This document shows positions 26,743 to 34,887 of a stretch of 52,884 nucleotides of DNA, piece by piece; within the stretch, counting starts at the first letter, position 1, and the number at the start of each line of letters is the position of its first letter. Under the pieces are notes generated by a model that ran no database searches, had not been told where the DNA came from, and worked only from the letters and a program-made list of their open reading frames with translations. The position numbers and the translations under genes are program-made. Source of the DNA: Streptomyces jeddahensis (GTDB taxonomy: Bacteria > Actinomycetota > Actinomycetes > Streptomycetales > Streptomycetaceae); NCBI RefSeq assembly GCF_001642995.1, contig NZ_LOHS01000077.1, forward strand, positions 1 through 52,884, read 5' to 3'.

Positions 26743-27537
26743 ATGTCCAATCCTGTACTCGCCCTGCTCGGGCGCGGGCTGGCGGCGGGAGGGGCGGCGG
26801 GTCTGGCGGCCGGCCTCTTCTCGCTGCTGGCCGCCGAGCCCCTGATGGACCGTGCGATCCGCGACGAGGAGGCGCGCTCGGCACACTCGCATGAGGGTGC
26901 CGCCGCCGTGCAGCACCACGAGGAGCTCTTCTCGCGCTCCACGCAGCACGCGGGCCTCGTCGTCACCGGGATCATCGCCGGGCTGGCGCTCGGCGTCCTC
27001 TTCGCCATCGCGTACGCCCTCGTCCACCGCCGTACTCCGCAGGCGGCACCGTGGCGGCGCGCGCTGGTCTTCTCGGCGGCCGCGTTCCTCGCGGTGTCGC
27101 TGCTGCCCGGACTGCGCTATCCGGCGAACCCGCCGGGAGTCGGCGACTCCGGCACGGTCTCCGATCGCCAGGAGCTGTGGCTGGCGTCGATCGTGATCGG
27201 TGTGCTCGGCATGCTGCTGGCCTGGCAGGTGTCGGTACGGCTGGCCGAACGCCCGGCGCCGGTCCGCCACACCGCGGTGGCCCTCACCGTGATCGCCGTC
27301 CTGGGGGCCATGTTCGCCCTCCCGGGCAACCCGGACGACGTCCCCGTCGACGCAACCCTCCTGTGGAACTTCCGCGTACTGTCCCTGGCGTCCCACGCGG
27401 TGCTGTGGGGGGTGTTCGGGGCGGTGTTCGGAGCACTGGGCTTGCGAGCCGCGACTGTAGCTGGCGCCTTTGCTACTGCTGTGGGCAATCGTTCCGCAGG
27501 GCGGAACGGGTGGGCACAGCACCACGACGTCGGGTAA
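26743..27537 (+). CDS. cbtA: cobalt transporter subunit CbtA
   Basis: 264-residue membrane protein with five or six hydrophobic segments, histidines in the first loop (HSHEG, QHHEE, TQHAG) and the sequence LPGLRYPANPPGVGD characteristic of CbtA. With CbtB it should import cobalt for cobalamin synthesis under riboswitch control. About the last 20 residues (from AVGNRSAGRNGW) are encoded by copy B of the dispersed hairpin element, so the natural C-terminus was probably replaced when the element landed at the gene end. Confidence 0.9.
   Translation: MSNPVLALLGRGLAAGGAAGLAAGLFSLLAAEPLMDRAIRDEEARSAHSHEGAAAVQHHEELFSRSTQHAGLVVTGIIAGLALGVLFAIAYALVHRRTPQAAPWRRALVFSAAAFLAVSLLPGLRYPANPPGVGDSGTVSDRQELWLASIVIGVLGMLLAWQVSVRLAERPAPVRHTAVALTVIAVLGAMFALPGNPDDVPVDATLLWNFRVLSLASHAVLWGVFGAVFGALGLRAATVAGAFATAVGNRSAGRNGWAQHHDVG
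27477..27521. repeat. dispersed hairpin element, copy B (inside the end of cbtA)
   Basis: Terminal stem tgctgtg (27477-27483) / cacagca (27515-27521) encloses the shared gggcaatcgttccgcagggc core and an inner hairpin gttccgc-agg-gcggaac. It lacks the ctcccagc sub-hairpin of copies A and C. It lies within the last codons of cbtA, and caccacgacg follows as in copy A. Confidence 0.8.
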
Positions 27538-27585
27538 CCCGACGCACAACCCCAGCACCGTGCAACGGGGGTGTCCGCGTATACC

Positions 27586-28254
27586 TCAGGGCCCCTGGCC
27601 CGTCAGGTACGCGGACACCACCACGTTCGCCGTATACGTACGCCGAGCCTTGTCGAACGTACCCCCACACGTGATGAGCCGCAGCTCCGCCCGCCCAGCC
27701 TGACGCACCCCGTACGCCTGCCGCGCATCGAACCGTTCACGCGTGAGGACCTGCACATCGTCGACGGTGAACTCGGCCACCGTCCCGTCGTCCCGGCTCA
27801 CCCAGATCTTGTCCCCCGGCCGCATCGCACTGAGGTCGAAGAAGACCGCGGGCCGCGACTCGGTGTCGACATGGCCGACGAACACCGCGGCACCGGCGGC
27901 TCCGGGCTGCGTGCCGCCCGCGTACCAGGCCACGGCCCCGGCCTGTTCGTAGGACGGTGCCTCGACCGCCCCGTCCGGGCTGAGCCCGCGGGGCACCACC
28001 GGCGCCTGCACCCTTATCGACGGCACGTCGATACGCAGGGGCTTCGCGGCCGGCAACGGCTTCAGTGCCTGCGGGAGTTCGACGCCGAGCGGCCGTCCGA
28101 CCGCCGCCGCGTCGCCCGTGGTCGGCGCCGACAGGCCGCTGGGCACATCGGTGATCTCACGGCCCCACAGCCAGAGTCCGAGCAGCAGTACCACCCAGGC
28201 GACTCCGGTGAACAGGCGTCCGGTGCCAGAGGAAGAACGCTCTTCGCCCGCCAT
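27586..28254 (-). CDS. class F sortase
   Basis: 222-residue membrane-anchored transpeptidase. One N-terminal signal-anchor helix (about residues 14-31) is followed by the sortase barrel starting at PLRIDVPSIRVQAPVV. Catalytic residues fit His in VGHVD, Cys in RLITCGG and Arg in KARRTY. Class F enzymes are widespread in actinobacteria but their substrates are poorly defined. It starts 12 bp after the preceding secreted-protein gene on the same strand, so that protein is an obvious candidate partner. Confidence 0.9.
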   Translation of the reverse strand: MAGEERSSSGTGRLFTGVAWVVLLLGLWLWGREITDVPSGLSAPTTGDAAAVGRPLGVELPQALKPLPAAKPLRIDVPSIRVQAPVVPRGLSPDGAVEAPSYEQAGAVAWYAGGTQPGAAGAAVFVGHVDTESRPAVFFDLSAMRPGDKIWVSRDDGTVAEFTVDDVQVLTRERFDARQAYGVRQAGRAELRLITCGGTFDKARRTYTANVVVSAYLTGQGP

Positions 28255-28266
28255 GGCGGTGCGCCC

Positions 28267-28872
28267 CTACTCCGAGCGGCGGCGCCGGACGCTGCGGAAC
28301 GCCACGGCGACCGCCGCGACGGCGGCGAGCACCAGGCCGACCACCGCCTGCACCTTGCCGGGTCCGGCGGCCTCCTCGACGTCCGGGTGGGAGGCCGCGA
28401 GCTGCGCCGCGGCACCGCCACCGCCGGCACTGACCGGCGCGGTCGGCGACGGAGGCACGCTGGGGGCCGCGGGGCCCGTGGTCGCGGCCGAGCGCTCCGC
28501 CACCGTGACCGAACCCTTGGCCTTGTCCTCGCGCCCGTCGCAGGCGATCTTGATCTCGTACGTCCCGGCGGTCACCGTCGACCTGATCGTGGTCTCGCCG
28601 TAGAGCAGGCTGCCGTCGCCGCTCGCGACGCCCTCCCGCACGGTCAGCTGGGCATCGGCGACGAACACGGCAGACCGGGCGACGGCCGTCCTGCCCGTGC
28701 ATCCCCGCGCCTGCAGCTCGATGTCACTGCCGGGCACCGGGCCCGACGGGCTGACGGAGACACCGGCGGCCGTGTCCTCTGCGTGTGCCGGATGTGCCGC
28801 CCCGGCGACTATCGGCGTCGCGGCGGCAGCGACCACCGCCCCGGCACTGAGAGTGAGTCGCAGTGAGCCCAT
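28267..28872 (-). CDS. secreted, C-terminally membrane-anchored protein
   Basis: 201-residue protein with a signal peptide ending near AHPAHA/ED, an Ig-like extracellular domain (VSVSPSGPVPGSDIELQARGC, with two Cys that may form a disulfide), a Pro/Ser/Thr-rich stalk, one membrane helix and an arginine tail (FRSVRRRRSE). It resembles sortase-linked surface proteins in layout, but no LPxTG or LAxTG motif is present. ATG 28872 has AGGAGG upstream. It forms a two-gene unit with the class F sortase. Confidence 0.8.
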   Translation of the reverse strand: MGSLRLTLSAGAVVAAAATPIVAGAAHPAHAEDTAAGVSVSPSGPVPGSDIELQARGCTGRTAVARSAVFVADAQLTVREGVASGDGSLLYGETTIRSTVTAGTYEIKIACDGREDKAKGSVTVAERSAATTGPAAPSVPPSPTAPVSAGGGGAAAQLAASHPDVEEAAGPGKVQAVVGLVLAAVAAVAVAFRSVRRRRSE

Positions 28873-28989
28873 GGTGAACCTCCTGTAACAGGAGGGTCCT
28901 CCGCGCGCGCCCGCCACGCATCCGCAGCGGGCGCACGATTGCGCCGAACGAGGGGTTACGGAGCGTCATCGGGCCGGGAGGTGACGAGC

Positions 28990-29769
28990 TCAGATGCGGT
29001 CGACGAGATCCGCGATCGAGTCCACGACCGAGGAGGGCCGGAACGGGTACCTCTCGATCTGTTCGGGAGTCGTCAGGCCGGTCAGGACGAGGATGGTCTC
29101 CATCCCGGCCTCGAGACCGGCGAGCACGTCGGTGTCCATGCGGTCGCCGATCATCGCGCTGCTCTCCGAGTGCGCCCCGATCGCGTTGAGCCCGGTGCGC
29201 ATCATCAGCGGATTCGGCTTGCCCGCGAAGTACGGCTCCTTGCCGGTCGCCTTGGTGATCAGCGCGGCGACCGCGCCGGTGGCCGGCAGCGGCCCCTCGG
29301 TCGACGGGCCGGTCTCGTCGGGGTTGGTGCAGATGAAGCGGGCGCCCGCGTTGATCAGCCGGACCGCCTTCGTCATGGCCTCGAAGGAGTACGTCCGGGT
29401 CTCGCCCAGTACCACGTAGTCCGGGTCGTGGTCCGTCAGGACGTATCCGATGTCGTGCAGCGCCGTCGTGAGGCCGGCCTCGCCTATGACGTACGCGGTG
29501 CCGCGCGGACGCTGGTCGTCCAGGAACTTGGCGGTGGCCAGCGCGGACGTCCAGATGTTCTCGACCGGTACGTCCAGGCCCATGCGGGCGAGGCGGGCGT
29601 GCAGGTCACGCGGGGTGTAGATCGAGTTGTTGGTGAGGACGAGGAAGGGTCTGCCGGATTCCCGGAGTTTCTTGATGAACGCGTCGGCGCCGGGAATCGG
29701 CACACCCTCGTGTATGAGGACACCGTCCATGTCGGTGAGCCACGATTCGATGGGCTTGCGCTCTGCCAT
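28990..29769 (-). CDS. HAD-IIA (NagD-like) phosphatase
   Basis: 259-residue cytosolic hydrolase. HAD motif I is LTDMDGVL with nucleophile Asp13 and acid Asp15; motif II is LVLTNN; the C-terminal motifs are KPNPLMM and MIGDRMDTDVLAG. The IIA cap lies between. The family dephosphorylates small sugar or nucleotide phosphates; the substrate is not evident. ATG 29769 is preceded by GCAGGAGAC; a much longer open frame continues upstream through the 33-bp repeats but is not believable. Confidence 0.9.
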   Translation of the reverse strand: MAERKPIESWLTDMDGVLIHEGVPIPGADAFIKKLRESGRPFLVLTNNSIYTPRDLHARLARMGLDVPVENIWTSALATAKFLDDQRPRGTAYVIGEAGLTTALHDIGYVLTDHDPDYVVLGETRTYSFEAMTKAVRLINAGARFICTNPDETGPSTEGPLPATGAVAALITKATGKEPYFAGKPNPLMMRTGLNAIGAHSESSAMIGDRMDTDVLAGLEAGMETILVLTGLTTPEQIERYPFRPSSVVDSIADLVDRI

Positions 29770-29870
29770 GCCGTCTCCTGCCGTACGCGGTGCTGCGCGA
29801 TGTGCCAGCGGGTGTGATTCTGCCTGCTCTGTCCGATCTCGCCCAGAGTAGCCAGCGGCCGCGCCGGCCG

Positions 29871-30002
29871 GTTCAGCGCGTGCGCGGCCGGAGGCGCCGG
29901 CCCGTTCAGCTCCTGCGCAGCCAGACGCGGCGGCCCGTTCAGCGCCTGCGCAGCCAGACGCGCCAGCCGGTTCAGCGCCTGCGCAGCCGGACGACGCTGC
30001 GG
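29871..30002. repeat. 33-bp tandem repeat with a built-in stop codon, four units
   Basis: Units start at 29871, 29904, 29937 and 29970 (gttcag anchors). The last overlaps the 3' end of the LAGTG surface-protein gene. Read on the minus strand in that gene's frame, each unit encodes about ten residues ending like LRRR and then TGA (forward 29972-29974, 29939-29941, 29906-29908, 29873-29875). The array thus multiplies the gene's tail together with its stop. Confidence 0.88.
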
Positions 30003-30844
30003 ACGGTGAGCACGAGTGCGATGCCGCCGAGGAGCAGGGCGCCCGCGGTGACGCCCAGGGTGATGAGGGCGCGCTGGCGCCGCCCCGTTCCGGCCAGTTC
30101 GTCGTCGACGTCCTTCTCCTTGCCCTGCGGCTCGCGGGCGGACGGTGAGCTGTCCGGGTCCGGTGTGGCCGTGCTGGGGCTGGGATCGGGGTGCGCGGTG
30201 CTGGGGCTCGGGCTGGGCGTTTCGAGGGCCGGGTCGATGGTGAACGCGTAGTCGTTGGACTCGCCGACCCAGTCGCCGTCGTCGTCCTGGCGCTGGACGA
30301 TCGCGGCATTGGCGACGACGCCGCCGGGCTGGGCGTCGGCGGTGAAGGACAGCCGGACCTTGACGGTGACGGTCGCGCCGGGGGCGACCGTGAATCCGGC
30401 GAAGTCGTCGCCGAAGACGCCGACGTTCTCGTCGGCATCAGTGTGTTCGAAAGTGACGGCCCTCTGCCGCGTACTGTCCTCGAACTCCAGCCGCACCTGC
30501 CCCGGCTGCAGCGACCTCCGCTCGTCGACGAGGACGACGACGGGGTGGATGTTGCCGCAGGACTCGCCGGTGGTGTTGGTGAGGTCGATCAGCCATTCCT
30601 GCCGGCCGCCGCCGGCCTGGTAGGTGGCGGGGCCGCCGTGGATGCGGGTGTCGATCGGGAAGTCGCCGCTGTTCGCGGTGGCGCAGGTGGGCTGCAGGGC
30701 GACGGAGCTGTCGTTCGTGGCCGCCGCCACGGGGCTGGCGGAGAGGAGCGTGAGCGTGGTGGCGGGCGTGAGCATGACCGCGGTGGCGGCGAGGGCAGCG
30801 GTGGCGGCACGGCCGCCGGACGCGAGGGACCTGCACAGTCGCAT
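29972..30844 (-). CDS. surface protein with LAGTG (class E) sorting signal
   Basis: 290-residue secreted protein. The signal peptide ends around residue 42 (SPVAAA/TND). One beta-rich extracellular domain follows (GDFPIDTRIHGGPATYQAGGGRQEWLIDLTNTTGESC, then FAGFTVAPGATVTVKVRLSF). A Pro/Ser/Asp-rich wall-spanning linker comes next, then LAGTG at residues 250-254, a membrane helix and an RLRRR tail. LAxTG is the motif used by class E sortases; such a sortase is encoded at 35339-36187. Covalent attachment to peptidoglycan is therefore expected. The 3' end is tandemly duplicated as a 33-bp array. Confidence 0.88.
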   Translation of the reverse strand: MRLCRSLASGGRAATAALAATAVMLTPATTLTLLSASPVAAATNDSSVALQPTCATANSGDFPIDTRIHGGPATYQAGGGRQEWLIDLTNTTGESCGNIHPVVVLVDERRSLQPGQVRLEFEDSTRQRAVTFEHTDADENVGVFGDDFAGFTVAPGATVTVKVRLSFTADAQPGGVVANAAIVQRQDDDGDWVGESNDYAFTIDPALETPSPSPSTAHPDPSPSTATPDPDSSPSAREPQGKEKDVDDELAGTGRRQRALITLGVTAGALLLGGIALVLTVRSVVRLRRR

Positions 30845-31156
30845 GGAGGGCCTTTGCTGATCGCGGGACGAGCAACGGCTGGAGTCCTGCCATTCGACCG
30901 CGGCCCGTGCACCGACACCGGCCGCCAGGGCCGATCGGCCGCCAAAGTCCGCCCGATCAGCCGGAAATCAGACGAAAGCGATACGCCCCGGGCATCCCGC
31001 TGCCGGGGGCCGGGCGTCCCGCTGTCGGGGGCTGGAGAGATCCCGCTGCCGAGGGCCGGGCAGACCCCGCTGCGGGGGGTGGGCAGATCCCGCTGCCGTG
31101 AGCCGGGGACGGCCCGGGCAACGCGGCCCCCGCCCCCCTTTGCTTTAGTGGAGGGC
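30845..31156. other. 312-bp divergent intergenic region
   Basis: Upstream DNA shared by the LAGTG surface protein (minus) and the oxidoreductase (plus). It holds the 23-24 bp imperfect array at 30993-31110. No gene is supported. Confidence 0.6.
30993..31110. repeat. imperfect 22-24 bp tandem array, five units
   Basis: The anchor cccgctg recurs at 30996, 31018, 31042, 31066 and 31089, each followed by a G-run and a ccgggcag-like tail. Spacing is 22, 24, 24 and 23 bp. It is non-coding and lies just upstream of the Gfo/Idh/MocA gene. Confidence 0.8.
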
Positions 31157-32233
31157 ATGAATGGCACCTCCCCCCTGCGCGTCGGCCTCATCGGCTACGG
31201 CCTCGCGGGTTCCGTCTTCCACGCCCCGCTGATCGCCGCGACCGACGGCCTGGTCCTCGACACGGTCGTCACCTCCAACCCCGACCGGCAGAAGCAGGCC
31301 GCCGCCGCCTTCCCCGAGGTGCGCCTCGCGGCCGCGGCCGACGAGCTGTGGGCCCGCTCCGGCGAGCTCGACCTGATCGTGATCGCATCGCCGAACAAGA
31401 CACACGTCCCGCTCGCGACCGCCGCCCTCGAGGCGGGACTGCCGGTCGTCGTGGACAAGCCGGTCGCCGGTACGGCGGCCGAGGCGCGCGAGCTCGCCAC
31501 GCTCGCCGAGGACCGCGGCCTGCTGCTGTCCGTCTTCCAGAACCGCCGCTGGGACAACGACTTCCGTACGGTCCAGAAGCTCCTGACCGAGGGCGAGCTG
31601 GGCGACGTATGGCGCTTCGAGTCGCGCTTCGAGCGGTGGCGGCCGCACCCCAAGGGCGGCTGGCGCGAGTCCGGCGACCCCGAAGAGATCGGAGGTCTCC
31701 TGTACGACCTGGGCAGCCACGTCGTCGACCAGGCCCTGGTGCTCTTCGGCCCCGCGGTGCAGGTGTACGCCGAGGCGGACGTGCGGCGGCCGGGCGCCGA
31801 GACCGACGACGACACGTTCATCGCGGTCACGCACGTGAGCGGCGTGCGCTCGCATCTGTACGTGTCCGCGACCGCGGCCCAGCTCGGCCCGCGCTTCCGG
31901 GTCCTCGGCTCGTCAGCCGGCTACGTCAAGTACGGCCTCGACCCGCAGGAGGCCGCGCTGCGCGAGGGCAAGCGCCCGGCCACGGAGACGGAGTGGGGCG
32001 CCGAACCGCAGTCGCTGTGGGGCCGGCTGGGCTCCGGTGAGTCCCCGGTGACCGGCGGCGGAAACCCCGTGCCGACGCTGAACGGCGACTACCCGGCGTA
32101 CTACGCGGCGGTGGCCGCAGCCCTGCGCGGCGAGGGCCCCAACCCGGTCACCGCGCACGAGGCCGCGGCGGCCCTGGACGTGCTGGAGGCGGCGCGCCGC
32201 TCGGCCCGCGACGGTGTGGCGGTGAGCCTGTGA
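31157..32233 (+). CDS. Gfo/Idh/MocA family oxidoreductase
   Basis: 358-residue NAD(P)-dependent sugar or polyol dehydrogenase-like protein. The Rossmann glycine motif is GLIGYGLAGSVFHAP near the N-terminus, the family motif VVDKPVAGT contains the conserved EKP-type Lys, and GGLLYDLGSHVVDQAL carries the catalytic-region His. The start is ATG 31157, close behind GGAGG; the in-frame extension upstream crosses repeats and is not credible. It overlaps the next gene by four bases. Substrate unknown. Confidence 0.9.
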   Translation: MNGTSPLRVGLIGYGLAGSVFHAPLIAATDGLVLDTVVTSNPDRQKQAAAAFPEVRLAAAADELWARSGELDLIVIASPNKTHVPLATAALEAGLPVVVDKPVAGTAAEARELATLAEDRGLLLSVFQNRRWDNDFRTVQKLLTEGELGDVWRFESRFERWRPHPKGGWRESGDPEEIGGLLYDLGSHVVDQALVLFGPAVQVYAEADVRRPGAETDDDTFIAVTHVSGVRSHLYVSATAAQLGPRFRVLGSSAGYVKYGLDPQEAALREGKRPATETEWGAEPQSLWGRLGSGESPVTGGGNPVPTLNGDYPAYYAAVAAALRGEGPNPVTAHEAAAALDVLEAARRSARDGVAVSL

Positions 32234-32706
32234 GCACCGCGAGCAACGGCGCCCCGGACATCGCGGAACTCGAGGACCAGGAACGCCGCCTGGTCCTGAA
32301 GCAGTTCACGTACGACGACGCATGGGCCCTCGGCACGCTGCTGGTGGAGCTGGCCCGCTCGAGGAACGCGCCGGTCGCGATCGACATCCGCCGCGGCGGC
32401 CAGCAGCTGTTCCACGCCGCGCTGCCCGGCTCGACCCCCGACAACGACGCCTGGATCGACCGCAAGCGCCGCGTCGTGGAGCGCTACGGCTGCTCCTCCT
32501 ACCTGGTCGGCTCCCGCTTCCGCGCCAAGGGCACGACCTTCGAGGACTCCTCCCGCCTGGACCCCGACGTGTACGCGGCCCACGGCGGCGCCTTCCCGAT
32601 CACGATCGAGGGCGCAGGCGTCATCGGCACGGTGGTGGTCTCGGGCCTGCCACAGATCGAGGACCACGCCCTGGTGGTGGAAGCCCTGGAACGCTTCAAA
32701 AGCTAA
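32230..32706 (+). CDS. UPF0303 / heme-degrading-domain protein
   Basis: 158-residue soluble protein of the UPF0303 group within the GlcG/HbpS-like fold. Family features are FTYDDAWALGTLLVELA, APVAIDIRRGGQQLFHAALPGSTPDNDAWI and AHGGAFPITIEGAGVIGTVVVSGLPQIEDHALVVEAL. GTG 32230 overlaps the oxidoreductase stop (GTGA). Members are often paired with sugar dehydrogenases; the activity is unproven here. Confidence 0.87.
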   Translation: MSTASNGAPDIAELEDQERRLVLKQFTYDDAWALGTLLVELARSRNAPVAIDIRRGGQQLFHAALPGSTPDNDAWIDRKRRVVERYGCSSYLVGSRFRAKGTTFEDSSRLDPDVYAAHGGAFPITIEGAGVIGTVVVSGLPQIEDHALVVEALERFKS

Positions 32707-32713
32707 CCGGCGC

Positions 32714-32783
32714 GGCTGTGGGCAATCGTTCCGCAGGGCTGGGGGCACCTCCCAGCGGTAGCTGGGGGAGGGTGGGCACAGCC
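32714..32783. repeat. dispersed hairpin element, copy C
   Basis: Terminal stem ggctgtg (32714-32720) / cacagcc (32777-32783) encloses the same core as copy A, including the ctcccagc-ggta-gctggggg sub-hairpin. It starts 8 bp after the UPF0303 stop codon and is followed by cccacgacggcgggcacc as in copy A. Confidence 0.82.
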
Positions 32784-32815
32784 CCACGACGGCGGGCACC
32801 GCCTCACATGACAGT

Positions 32816-32856
32816 GGCCCGGCCAACCGGGGGGGCACCCCCCGAGTGGCCGGGCC
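32816..32856. terminator. hairpin between convergent genes
   Basis: A 9-bp stem (32816-32824 with 32848-32856) encloses an inner G-run/C-run pairing. It lies just before the convergent FAH-family gene end. Confidence 0.75.
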
Positions 32857-32883
32857 CGTCACCCCCGCTCTCCGCCGGAGGCA

Positions 32884-33741
32884 CTACGCGTTCTTGAACT
32901 CCTGCCGCTGCCGCCCCAGCCCCTCAATCTCCAGCTCCACGACATCCCCCGCCCGAAGGAACGGCTTCGGCTCGGGCATCCCGAGCGCAACCCCCGCCGG
33001 CGTACCGGTGTTGATGACGTCGCCCGGGTACAGCGTCATGAACTGGCTGACGTACCGGACGACTTCCGCGACCGAGAAGATCTGGTCGGACGTGTTCCCG
33101 TCCTGCCTCAGCTCGCCGTTGACCCAGAGCCGCAGGCCGAGCGCCTGCGGGTCCGGGACCTCGTCGGCCGTCACCAGCCAGGGCCCCAGCGGATTGAACG
33201 TCTCGCAGTTCTTGCCCTTGTCCCAGGTGCCGCCGCGCTCGATCTGGAACTCCCGCTCGGACACGTCGTGCGCCACCGCGTACCCCGCGACGTGCGCGAG
33301 CGCCTCCTCCTCCGACTCCAGGTAGCGGGCGGTACGCCCGATGACGACCGCCAGTTCGACCTCCCAGTCGGTCTTCACGGAGCCACGCGGCACCAGCACG
33401 GTGTCGTACGGCCCGACGACCGTATCGGCCGCCTTGAAGAAGACGACCGGCTCGGCGGGCGGCTCGGCACCGGTCTCGGTGGCGTGGTCGTGGTAGTTCA
33501 GCCCGATACACACGATCTTGCCGATACGGGCGAGGGGCGGCCCGACCCTCAGCCCTGCGGCGTCGAGCACGGGCAGCTCACCGGAGCCGGCCGCGGACCG
33601 GACACGGCCGAGCGCTGCTTCGTCGGCCAGCAGCTCACCGTCGATGTCCTGGACGATCCCCGACAGGTCCCGCAGGGTCCCGTCGGCATCGAGCAGTGCG
33701 GGGCGCTCCGCCCCCGCCGTACCGACACGCAGCAGCTTCAT
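32884..33741 (-). CDS. fumarylacetoacetate hydrolase family protein
   Basis: 285-residue FAH-fold enzyme. The catalytic and metal-binding regions are IVCIGLNYHDHATETG, PVVFFKAADTVVGP, DWEVELAVVIGR (acidic metal ligands) and VINTGTPAGVALG. Such proteins hydrolyse or hydrate acylpyruvate-type acids in sugar or aromatic catabolism (for example 2,4-diketo-3-deoxy acids). ATG 33741 is preceded by GGGAG at a long spacing. The adjacent sugar-dehydrogenase-like gene, which is convergent, may act in the same pathway. Confidence 0.88.
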   Translation of the reverse strand: MKLLRVGTAGAERPALLDADGTLRDLSGIVQDIDGELLADEAALGRVRSAAGSGELPVLDAAGLRVGPPLARIGKIVCIGLNYHDHATETGAEPPAEPVVFFKAADTVVGPYDTVLVPRGSVKTDWEVELAVVIGRTARYLESEEEALAHVAGYAVAHDVSEREFQIERGGTWDKGKNCETFNPLGPWLVTADEVPDPQALGLRLWVNGELRQDGNTSDQIFSVAEVVRYVSQFMTLYPGDVINTGTPAGVALGMPEPKPFLRAGDVVELEIEGLGRQRQEFKNA

Positions 33742-33880
33742 GCTTGTCCATCTCCCTTGGTTGCGGCCAGCCCAGCCGACGGTACGCACACGCAGCCATC
33801 GGAGGACTGGTTGATCCTCCGATCTCGGCGTGGAGTCCGCAATACCCGGTTCACGTACTGGACCGTCACGAAGCGCCTGT

Positions 33881-34738
33881 TCACGTACCCGACTGCGCCT
33901 TCAATGGCCCCTCGGAAGCGGGCCGGGCCCCGGCGGCGTTCCGGGTCCCCGCCGCCTCCCCCGCCGTCCCCGCCGTCCCCGCCATCCCCGGCATGCCCCG
34001 GTAGAGGACGGCCCGCTCGACCGCGCTCCAGGTGGTGCTCGTCACCACGTACAGCGCCGCCGCCAGCGGCACCACCGCCACGGTGAACAGGGTCAGGAAC
34101 GACATCAGCGGCATGACCTTGGTCATCGCGCCCAGGCCCGGGACCTGCTGCCCCGAGCCGGCCTCCGGCCCTCCGCCCCCGACGACCGGCATCGGCATGG
34201 CCGCCATCTGCTGCCGGTAACGCCGGTAGTTGAACGTGGCCACCGCCGCGACGACCGCGAAGAGCCCGACGTACACCAGACCCCGCGCGCCGAACATCCC
34301 GCCGTGCGCGAGCGCGTCCACCCACCGGTCCCCGAGGGGCGCGGCGAGCAGCGCGTGGCCGAGGAGCGCGTTCGGCTCGCCGCCGATCGTCGTGTTGGAG
34401 AACAGGTGGTAGAGGAGGAAGAAGGCGGGCACCTGGCACAGGCTGGGCAGGCAGCCGGAGAGCGGCGACACCTTCTCCTCCTTGTGCAGCTCGATGATCG
34501 CCTTCTGCAGTTTCTCGGTGTCCTTTCCGTGCTTCTTGCGCAGTTCGGCGATCCGGGGCTGGAGTTCGGCCCGGGCGCGCTGCCCGCGCGCCGCGGCCCG
34601 CGACAGGGGGTGCACGAGGAGTCGTACGAACGCCGTGAACAGGACGATCGCGGCGGCGGCTGCCGAGGCGTGGAACAGCGGCTGGAGCAGGTCGGCGAGT
34701 TGCTCGACGAGATCGGCGAAAACCGAGAAGACGGACAT
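33881..34738 (-). CDS. yidC: YidC/Oxa1-family membrane insertase paralogue
   Basis: 285-residue membrane protein with the Oxa1/YidC core: an amphipathic start, a first helix with AIVLFTAFVRLLVHPLS carrying the conserved arginine, the cytoplasmic coiled hairpin (ELQPRIAELRKKHGKDTEKLQKAI), then GCLPSLCQVPAFFLLYHL and later helices. It is shorter than the housekeeping actinobacterial YidC and is not in the rnpA-yidC-jag context, so it is probably a second copy. The C-terminus is Gly/Ala-rich. Confidence 0.88.
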   Translation of the reverse strand: MSVFSVFADLVEQLADLLQPLFHASAAAAAIVLFTAFVRLLVHPLSRAAARGQRARAELQPRIAELRKKHGKDTEKLQKAIIELHKEEKVSPLSGCLPSLCQVPAFFLLYHLFSNTTIGGEPNALLGHALLAAPLGDRWVDALAHGGMFGARGLVYVGLFAVVAAVATFNYRRYRQQMAAMPMPVVGGGGPEAGSGQQVPGLGAMTKVMPLMSFLTLFTVAVVPLAAALYVVTSTTWSAVERAVLYRGMPGMAGTAGTAGEAAGTRNAAGARPASEGPLKAQSGT

Positions 34739-34887
34739 GCGGGAGCCCTCCGAGGGGTCTCATCGTGCCGGGAAAAGGCCGGTACGGCTCGGTACGGCCG
34801 GTGAGCCGGCCGGCCTGGGATGAGAGGTCGGCATGACGACCGCGCGATGAGAAAGCGCGCCCCGCAGCGTGCGCGGGAGCGGGTCGC

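Noticed and set aside
26122..27558. 478-residue minus-strand frame opposite cbtBA
   Set aside because: It is antisense to two well-supported genes and the riboswitch; no domain is visible.
28990..30438. 482-residue fusion of the HAD phosphatase with an Ala/Gly-rich N-terminus
   Set aside because: The extension is the 33-bp repeat array and the antisense frame of the LAGTG gene's coding strand; a good start with ribosome binding site exists at 29769.
30191..31156. Long N-terminal extension of the Gfo/Idh/MocA protein (about 320 residues)
   Set aside because: It is antisense to the LAGTG surface-protein gene and crosses the 31-kb repeat array; the Rossmann motif starts right after ATG 31157.
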